This document shows, in pieces, positions 1-4,241 of a stretch of DNA of 7,247 bases; within the stretch, counting starts at the first letter, position 1; each line of letters starts with the position of its first letter. The stretch is from JAYRWN01 sp041917975. Lineage in GTDB: Bacteria; Bacteroidota; Bacteroidia; Chitinophagales; Saprospiraceae. The notes beneath the pieces are model-generated. The model searched no databases. It had not been told where the DNA came from and saw only the letters and a list, made by a program, of their open reading frames with translations. Where the stretch lies: NCBI GenBank assembly GCA_041917975.1, contig JAYRWN010000290.1:1-7247 (forward strand). Reading direction: 5' to 3'. The translations under genes and the position numbers were made by a program.

Positions 1-65
1 AACCACAAGTGTGTTGAAAATAAAAATTATTATGTACATTCACGCATAGGAAAATAGGTGGAATC

Positions 66-118
66 TGCAGCCCCAATTTTTCATACTAGTGAGATTTAAT
101 AAGGGGCTGCATTTTTTT
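66..118 (+). terminator. Terminator-like hairpin for a gene off the left edge
   Basis: TGCAGCCCC (66-74) pairs perfectly with GGGGCTGCA (103-111), and a run of seven T follows (112-118). The 28-nt loop is long for an intrinsic terminator, though a small inner TCA/TGA pairing (81-83 with 90-92) could shorten it. It would serve a plus-strand gene ending to the left. Two frames are open from base 1, one stopping at TAG 55-57 and one at TAG 47-49. Either could be the last codons of that gene, but fewer than 20 residues are visible and neither tail is recognisable. The minus strand has no T-run after the stem, so it probably does not end the DUF4920 gene. Confidence 0.55.
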
Positions 119-188
119 AGAACGTTTCTAATTAAGCACGCGCTGCCCCCCTTCTACTTTATTTGTTTAGTCGAAGAAAGTTTTAATG

Positions 189-235
189 GACTAACCCCAT
201 CATCAAAAACCACTTCTCTAAAAAGTGACTAACCC
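189..235. repeat. Short direct repeat GACTAACCC around the DUF4920 stop codon
   Basis: The 9-mer GACTAACCC occurs at 189-197 and again at 227-235, 38 nt apart. The second copy spans the stop codon of the minus-strand DUF4920 gene (229-231). It may be chance or a trace of a small duplication at the 3' end of the gene. No mobile element lies between the copies. Confidence 0.3.
205..227 (-). terminator. Short possible terminator of the DUF4920 gene
   Basis: Read on the minus strand directly after the stop codon, CACTT (227-223) pairs with AAGTG (215-211) across a 7-nt loop, and GTTTTT follows (210-205). The 5-bp stem is weak, but the position is right for an intrinsic terminator. Confidence 0.35.
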
Positions 236-738
236 TGCTTTGTATTTGAGCGCAGAATTACACCTGAAGCCAAAAATTTTTTCTCTTCTTTAGGCATGGT
301 AATCGCCTCTATTTCTGCCTTGCTTTTGCCGGCATCCTCTGCATAATGACGCAATTCTTCTACCGGGGTGATTGCTTTATAGGCTATGCCCTCCATAATG
401 ACTTCCTGTCCGGCACAATCCTTAGGCATAAAAAAACCATAATCTTTAAACTGGACAAAGAGTGGCTCCCCAGTGTTGCTTCCGGCCGTGTTAACGTTCA
501 TCCAGCACCCTTTCATCTGACATACTTCTGCTACAGTCCCTCTAATCTTCACTTTTACCGAGTCCTGAGATTCCAAAGCACTGAGGGCATCTTGTATGTT
601 TTGTACACCTTGATCATCAATTTTTTCCCCAAAATATTGGTTACCTGAAGTATCTGTAGTGACCGGAGCAGAGGGCGTGGATTGGCATGCCACACAACCG
701 ATGATCACGAGTAAAGACCAGATTTTTAAAGCACTCAT
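229..738 (-). CDS. DUF4920 domain lipoprotein
   Basis: This encodes a predicted 169-residue lipoprotein of the DUF4920 family, whose function is not established. The ATG at 738 is chosen over an upstream ATG at 804 because it places a short hydrophobic signal (WSLLVIIGC) at the N-terminus, with Cys15 as the likely lipidated residue. Residues 16-33 form a Ser/Thr/Pro-rich linker. The domain runs from about residue 35 to 163. Family features seen are YFGEKID near the start, VCQMKGCWM with Cys73 and Cys78, FKDYGFFMPKDC with Cys108, and a charged C-terminal stretch HYAEDAGKSKAEIE. The cysteines and compact beta-rich pattern could suit metal, thiol or redox chemistry in the periplasm, but that is inference. 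The gene is divergent from a YeeE-type transporter pair and shares 135 nt of upstream DNA with it. The family assignment is firm; the role is unknown. Confidence 0.85.
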   Translation of the reverse strand: MSALKIWSLLVIIGCVACQSTPSAPVTTDTSGNQYFGEKIDDQGVQNIQDALSALESQDSVKVKIRGTVAEVCQMKGCWMNVNTAGSNTGEPLFVQFKDYGFFMPKDCAGQEVIMEGIAYKAITPVEELRHYAEDAGKSKAEIEAITMPKEEKKFLASGVILRSNTKQG

Positions 739-873
739 ATTTGAAACAGATTTAAATCCCGAAATTTTTGTGCAAAATACACAATTCCAGATAATGGTGA
801 TCATTTCTAAATTTGACCAAACTCATTATTGTTTTAGATACTTTTATTTTGTTTCGTGTAAAATTCAGAAGGT
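739..873. promoter_or_regulatory. Shared upstream region of the divergent DUF4920 and transporter genes
   Basis: This AT-rich 135-nt region must contain both divergent promoters. Each side has TATTTTG, one base short of the Bacteroidota -7 consensus TAnnTTTG: at 845-851 for the plus strand, 22 nt before the ATG, and at 779-773 on the minus strand, 34 nt before its ATG. No TTTG lies at the expected 19-21 nt spacing from either box; the nearest on the plus strand is at 812-815. That TTTG belongs to a small inverted repeat, TTTG-AC-CAAA (812-821), a possible operator but too short to assign. AGAAGG at 867-872 abuts the transporter ATG too closely to be a normal ribosome binding site. Confidence 0.3.
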
Positions 874-1467
874 ATGGTACCTCAATTTTTAATTGATTTG
901 AAAGATTTCATCAGCCAGCCGTGGCCATGGTGGGTAGGCGGGTTGATGATAGCCTTTATTATGTTTGTGCTGATCTTTTTCGGCAAGGAGTTTGGCATAT
1001 CGGAAAATTTCCGCACCATGTGTGCTGCTGATGGCGCCGGAGACATGGCTCCATTTTTTAAATTCGAATGGGGCTCAAAAGGCTGGAATTTATTAGTGGC
1101 TTTAGGGGCTATGTTTGGTGGCTACCTAGCTGCAAATTATTTTACTCCGCCAGGTCAGAATTTAGCTCATATTTCAGCGGCAACCGTGGCCAGCTTACAA
1201 GAATTAAACATCCAGGTCACAGAAGGTCAGGTTCCGCTCGTTCCCGACTTTTTTAATTGGGAGGCTTTATTCACATTTAAAGGATTTCTGGTCATCATCA
1301 TCGGTGGTTTTTTAGTGGGCTTTGGCGCTCGTTATGCCGGCGGTTGTACTTCCGGACATGCTATTAGCGGCCTATCCACTTTACAACTTCCTTCGCTCAT
1401 CGCTGTCATTGGGTTTTTTATTGGCGGGTTGATTATGACCTATTTAATTTTTCCTTTAATCTTCTAA
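874..1467 (+). CDS. YeeE/YedE family transporter, N-terminal half
   Basis: This 197-residue inner-membrane protein belongs to the YeeE/YedE (sulfur transport, PF04143-like) family. TsuA of Spirochaeta thermophila and E. coli YeeE, family members studied as thiosulfate transporters, pass the substrate along conserved cysteines. Two cysteine motifs are visible: SENFRTMCAADG (Cys50) and GFGARYAGGCTSGH (Cys158); the latter matches the AGGC motif of full-length members. Hydrophobic segments lie near residues 21-37, 71-88, 136-153 and 173-195, with a soluble loop at about 89-130. The protein is roughly half the length of E. coli YeeE and ends after one repeat unit. The next gene, 13 nt downstream, supplies the other half. 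The substrate is inferred from the family (thiosulfate or another reduced sulfur species); no sulfur enzyme is encoded nearby to confirm it. Confidence 0.88.
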   Translation: MVPQFLIDLKDFISQPWPWWVGGLMIAFIMFVLIFFGKEFGISENFRTMCAADGAGDMAPFFKFEWGSKGWNLLVALGAMFGGYLAANYFTPPGQNLAHISAATVASLQELNIQVTEGQVPLVPDFFNWEALFTFKGFLVIIIGGFLVGFGARYAGGCTSGHAISGLSTLQLPSLIAVIGFFIGGLIMTYLIFPLIF

Positions 1468-1480
1468 AATTTCCTGCACC

Positions 1481-1894
1481 ATGAAAATGTCAAAATTTAT
1501 CCTGATTGGAATTCTTTTTGGAGTGACTTTATATAAATCAGAAGCAGTGTCCTGGTTCCGCATCTATGAAATGTTCCATTTTCAATCCTTCCATATGTAT
1601 GGCATGATCTTCTCAGCAGTGGCTGCGGGAGCACTGATCGTAGCTTTAATTAAAAAAGCAAAAATCAGAGATATCGAAGGCCATACAATCGAGTTTAAAG
1701 ATAAGGACCGCTCCTATCCGCGTTATCTGATCGGTGGGATCATATTTGGTCTAGGCTGGGCTTTAGCGGGTGTATGCCCTGGTCCCATGTTTATCCTGAT
1801 GGGTAGTGGTTATACCGTGTTAATCGTCTTCCTGCTTAGTGCCATGACCGGAACGTTTGTTTATGGCCTCCTGCGCTCAAAACTTCCTCATTGA
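1481..1894 (+). CDS. DUF6691/YeeE-YedE family transporter, C-terminal half
   Basis: This 137-residue membrane protein is the second half of the split YeeE/YedE transporter and is normally annotated DUF6691 or YeeE/YedE. Hydrophobic segments lie near residues 4-18, 38-57, 83-99 and 112-130, with a basic and acidic cytoplasmic-type linker at 58-81. The signature GLGWALAGVCPGPMF carries Cys99, at the position of the AGGC cysteine in the C-terminal repeat of full-length YeeE. The gene begins 13 nt after the first half and is presumably co-transcribed and assembled with it. A second in-frame ATG two codons later (1487) could also be the start; no clear Shine-Dalgarno sequence helps choose. No obvious terminator follows the stop. 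The assignment is strong; the transported substrate is inferred. Confidence 0.87.
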   Translation: MKMSKFILIGILFGVTLYKSEAVSWFRIYEMFHFQSFHMYGMIFSAVAAGALIVALIKKAKIRDIEGHTIEFKDKDRSYPRYLIGGIIFGLGWALAGVCPGPMFILMGSGYTVLIVFLLSAMTGTFVYGLLRSKLPH

Positions 1895-1944
1895 GTCATT
1901 ATTATTTAATTCGTTTTACTGCGACTTAGATTTGGCGTTTTGAT

Positions 1945-1952
1945 TATCTTTG
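1945..1952 (+). promoter_or_regulatory. Bacteroidota-type -7 box for the oxidoreductase gene
   Basis: TATCTTTG matches TAnnTTTG exactly and lies 81 nt before the start codon, which would give a leader of about 75 nt. No TTTG element sits 19-21 nt upstream, where a -33 box is expected (TTTG at 1931-1934 is too close), so strength is uncertain. Confidence 0.4.
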
Positions 1953-1960
1953 AAAGGAAC

Positions 1961-2001
1961 GATTCCTGGTTAATCATATGCTGGAGCCTTCATCAGGAAT
2001 C
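1961..2001 (+). promoter_or_regulatory. Hairpin in the leader of the oxidoreductase gene
   Basis: GATTCCTG (1961-1968) pairs exactly with CAGGAATC (1994-2001), extendable inward by a G-T and a T-A pair. The loop is 22-25 nt and no T-run follows, so this is not a terminator. It lies just downstream of the putative -7 box, so it could be a 5'-UTR stem or an operator with widely spaced half-sites. Confidence 0.3.
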
Positions 2002-2036
2002 ATATTTATCAACGGTCAAAATTATTAAATCATATG
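1972..2036 (+). repeat. Three copies of AATCATAT before and across the oxidoreductase start
   Basis: AATCATAT occurs at 1972-1979, 1998-2005 and 2028-2035. The first and third continue as AATCATATG, and the third contains the ATG of the oxidoreductase gene at 2034. The spacings are 26 and 30 nt. The repeat may be chance in AT-rich DNA or may be a binding or translation-related element. Confidence 0.3.
1978..2028 (+). other. Possible 16-codon upstream ORF
   Basis: An ATG at 1978, in the same AATCATATG context as the real gene start, opens a 16-codon frame (MLEPSSGIIFINGQNY) ending at TAA 2026-2028, 5 nt before the oxidoreductase ATG and in a different frame. It could be a translated leader coupled to the gene. 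There is no codon-bias or conservation evidence, so it may be fortuitous. Confidence 0.15.
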
Positions 2037-3392
2037 AGCAAGTCGAGCAGAAGAACATTTATTCGTCAGTCAGCCTTGGTAGGCGGCGTGGGCTTGTTAA
2101 GTCCTTTTGATTGGTCGAAAATATGGTCAAAACGGCGTTTAATGAGTGCAAACGAAAAGTTACAGGTAGGAGTCATCGGTTGTAATGGAATGGGATTTTC
2201 AAATTTACGTGAACACCTTAGGTTGCCTCAAGTAGAGTGCATAGCCTTAGCTGATGTCGATCAATCGGTGCTAGACCGGCGAACCGAAGAAACAGCCCAA
2301 TTGCAAGGGGGTAAAAAACCCATGATGTTTAAGGATTACCGCAAAATGCTGGAAAATAAGGATCTGGATGCGGTCATCATAGGGACACCAGATCACTGGC
2401 ATTGTTTGGCTTTGACTAACAGCTTGGATGCTGGAAAACATGTCTATGTTGAAAAACCATTGGCTAACTCCATCCAGGAGTGTCAAATTATGCTTAACGC
2501 CGCCCGTTATCATAAAAAAATTGTGCAGGTGGGCCAATGGCAGCGCAGCGGTAGACATTATGATCAAGCGATAAAATTTGTTCAATCCGGTCAGTTAGGT
2601 AATATACGCTTGGTTAAATGCTGGGCCTATCAGGGTTGGATGAAACCTGTGGATGTACAAGCGGACAGTACCCCACCTCCCGGTGTCGATTATGATATGT
2701 GGCTTGGGCCGGCCACAAAAAGACCATTTAATGCTAACCGTTTTCATTTTAATTTTCGATGGTTTTGGGATTATGCCGGTGGCTTGATGACCGACTGGGG
2801 CGTGCACGAAATAGACATTGCTTTATACGCCATGAAAGCCAAAGCTCCAAAATCCGTCATGGCTTCCGGAGGAAAATTAGCATATCCAAATGACGCTTCT
2901 GAAACCCCGGATACCTTACAGGCCGTATTTGAATACGATAATTTTAATATGTTGTGGGAACATGCCACCGGTATAGACAATGGAAATTACGGAAAAACAG
3001 AAGGTATCGCATTTATCGGAAACCTGGCCACTTTAGTATTAAATCGCGGCGGGTGGTCTATTATTCCTGAAGTGGAAACCAATGCTGACGGTATCGTTGA
3101 ATACGAATTACCGGACATTCCGGATCAAAACCGGCCGGGCAATGCAAATTATTTGTTGGACCATGTAACTAATTTTGTTCAGGCCATCCACAATAACAAC
3201 CCGGGCAGCCTGAAATGCGGCATAGAGACAGGAAGCATTGCCGCTGTAAATGCGCATATGGGTAATATTGCTTTCAAAACAGGCCGAAAAGTTTATTGGG
3301 ATGAGGCCAAACAAATGTTTAAAAATGATGAAGAAGCTAACCGCATGACGAGAGCCAATTATCATAACGGCTGGAAATTGCCTAATTTCTAA
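2034..3392 (+). CDS. Tat-exported Gfo/Idh/MocA family oxidoreductase
   Basis: This 452-residue NAD(P)-dependent oxidoreductase is probably active on a sugar, sugar acid, polyol or derivative; the substrate cannot be told from sequence. A twin-arginine signal is visible at the N-terminus: SRRTFIRQ (residues 5-12), then a hydrophobic stretch to about 25, with no clear AxA cleavage site. The Rossmann domain begins with VGVIGCNGMG (45-54), followed by IIGTPDHWH (115-123) and the EKP motif with Lys141, a conserved catalytic lysine. The second domain carries GGLMTDWGVHEID (249-261), where Asp254 and His258 are the likely active-site residues. The C-terminal part, ending near GRKVYWDEAKQMFKNDEEAN, resembles the bacterial type C-terminal domain of this family. 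Length is normal and the frame intact. It is preceded by its own leader and followed by a strong terminator, so it is probably a single-gene unit. Confidence 0.9.
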   Translation: MSKSSRRTFIRQSALVGGVGLLSPFDWSKIWSKRRLMSANEKLQVGVIGCNGMGFSNLREHLRLPQVECIALADVDQSVLDRRTEETAQLQGGKKPMMFKDYRKMLENKDLDAVIIGTPDHWHCLALTNSLDAGKHVYVEKPLANSIQECQIMLNAARYHKKIVQVGQWQRSGRHYDQAIKFVQSGQLGNIRLVKCWAYQGWMKPVDVQADSTPPPGVDYDMWLGPATKRPFNANRFHFNFRWFWDYAGGLMTDWGVHEIDIALYAMKAKAPKSVMASGGKLAYPNDASETPDTLQAVFEYDNFNMLWEHATGIDNGNYGKTEGIAFIGNLATLVLNRGGWSIIPEVETNADGIVEYELPDIPDQNRPGNANYLLDHVTNFVQAIHNNNPGSLKCGIETGSIAAVNAHMGNIAFKTGRKVYWDEAKQMFKNDEEANRMTRANYHNGWKLPNF

Positions 3393-3410
3393 AATTATGA
3401 CCCGAAAAGT

Positions 3411-3450
3411 AAAAGGCGAGCCTGAACAGAGGATTCAGGCCCGCCTTTTT
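3411..3450. terminator. Strong bidirectional intrinsic terminator
   Basis: AAAAGGCG (3411-3418) pairs with CGCCTTTT (3442-3449), and GCCTGAA (3420-3426) pairs with TTCAGGC (3434-3440). One A-C mismatch (3419/3441) interrupts a stem of about 15 bp, with a 7-nt loop. Five or six T end the plus-strand side. On the minus strand TTTTACTTTT follows the stem. It lies 18 nt after the oxidoreductase stop and 57 nt past the stop of the convergent T9SS-cargo gene, so it likely ends both transcripts. Confidence 0.88.
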
Positions 3451-3507
3451 TACTGTCGTCAATACGTTGGTTGGTTTAATTAGATAAAATCAGTATTGAG
3501 CTTCTTG

Positions 3508-4095
3508 TTATTGTTTTACCAATCGGATGGCTTTTAAAAGTCTAGGGCCGTCAAAAAATCTTAGGGTGTACACCCCGGCAGCTGCCTTTTCAAATTCCTG
3601 CAATTCAAAACGCACCAGGTTTGGGCGTATGGTTTTACGTGCTACAGGTCGACCATAAGCATCGTTCAACTCCAAGGAAAGGCCGGCATCGTTATTGCAA
3701 CCATCCGGAAGAAAGACATGGACTTCTTTCACCACCGGATTAGGATACACCACCACGCGCAGTCCGGGGTTGTTTAAAAATACCGAGCCGGAAATTACTT
3801 CAATCTCATCGGCTGATACGATACGCAGCCGATATTCATTAAGACCGGATTGGGGGGTAAAATCAGTAAATGATTTAATCTGGTCGTCAGAAGAAAGTAT
3901 TTTTCCAATAATTTTATAGTCTGAGGATAATTCAGGACGTCGTTCTATGTATAAGATATCAAAGTCATGGGCGGGTGCAAGATTCCAGGATAAGGTGACC
4001 TGGCCGTCAGAAATGACCCCATTAAATTCAGTGACCTGGACGTAGCTCCATCCAGAAATTGGCAAAAACGCCAATAGTATGAGCAATAAGCGCAT
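3508..4095 (-). CDS. Small secreted protein with fibronectin-III-like module and T9SS type A sorting domain
   Basis: This 195-residue protein is predicted to pass the Sec pathway and then the type IX secretion system to the cell surface or medium. The ATG at 4095 is chosen over one at 4155 because it starts a clean signal peptide (MRLLLILLAFLPISGWS, cleavage near residue 17). Residues 20-105 look like one fibronectin-III-like beta sandwich: FNGVISDGQVTLSWNL, YIERRPELSSDYKIIG, then LNEYRLRIV. Residues 112-195 match the type A sorting tail: VVVYPNPV, DAYGRPVARK, AAGVYTLRFF and the basic end LLKAIRLVKQ. No catalytic domain is present, so it may be an adhesin-like or structural surface protein. 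It is convergent with the oxidoreductase gene and divergent from uvrA. Cargo status is well supported; the specific role is unknown. Confidence 0.82.
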   Translation of the reverse strand: MRLLLILLAFLPISGWSYVQVTEFNGVISDGQVTLSWNLAPAHDFDILYIERRPELSSDYKIIGKILSSDDQIKSFTDFTPQSGLNEYRLRIVSADEIEVISGSVFLNNPGLRVVVYPNPVVKEVHVFLPDGCNNDAGLSLELNDAYGRPVARKTIRPNLVRFELQEFEKAAAGVYTLRFFDGPRLLKAIRLVKQ

Positions 4096-4241
4096 ATGAT
4101 ATAGATTGTTTGGTTTAAAAGAATGTTTGGGGGGAGAAGCTGCCGGGGGAAGCAACTTTATTCGCTAACATCAAACGAATTTCTAAAAATATATTTTATC
4201 CTTGTACCCACCAACTTTTTGCAAAAGAATTTATTTATTCA
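4096..4241. promoter_or_regulatory. Divergent upstream region of the T9SS-cargo gene and uvrA
   Basis: This 146-nt region should hold both promoters. For uvrA, TATCCTTG (4197-4204) differs from TAnnTTTG at one base and lies 37 nt before the GTG start. No convincing box was found for the minus-strand gene. A G-rich patch contains two similar blocks, GGGGGGAGAAGC (4129-4140) and GGGGGAAGC (4145-4153), which would be C-rich in the minus-strand leader. No LexA-like operator could be identified by eye. Confidence 0.3.

Noticed and set aside
346..648. A 100-codon plus-strand frame opposite the DUF4920 gene
   Set aside because: It is antisense to a recognisable lipoprotein gene and has no domain-like features or upstream signal. 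DUF4920 motifs explain this stretch.
739..804. N-terminal extension of the DUF4920 protein to the ATG at 804
   Set aside because: The added 22 residues would bury the lipoprotein signal inside the protein and show no family-like sequence.
4096..4155. N-terminal extension of the T9SS-cargo protein to the ATG at 4155
   Set aside because: The extra 20 residues are Pro-rich and polar and precede a textbook signal peptide starting at 4095.
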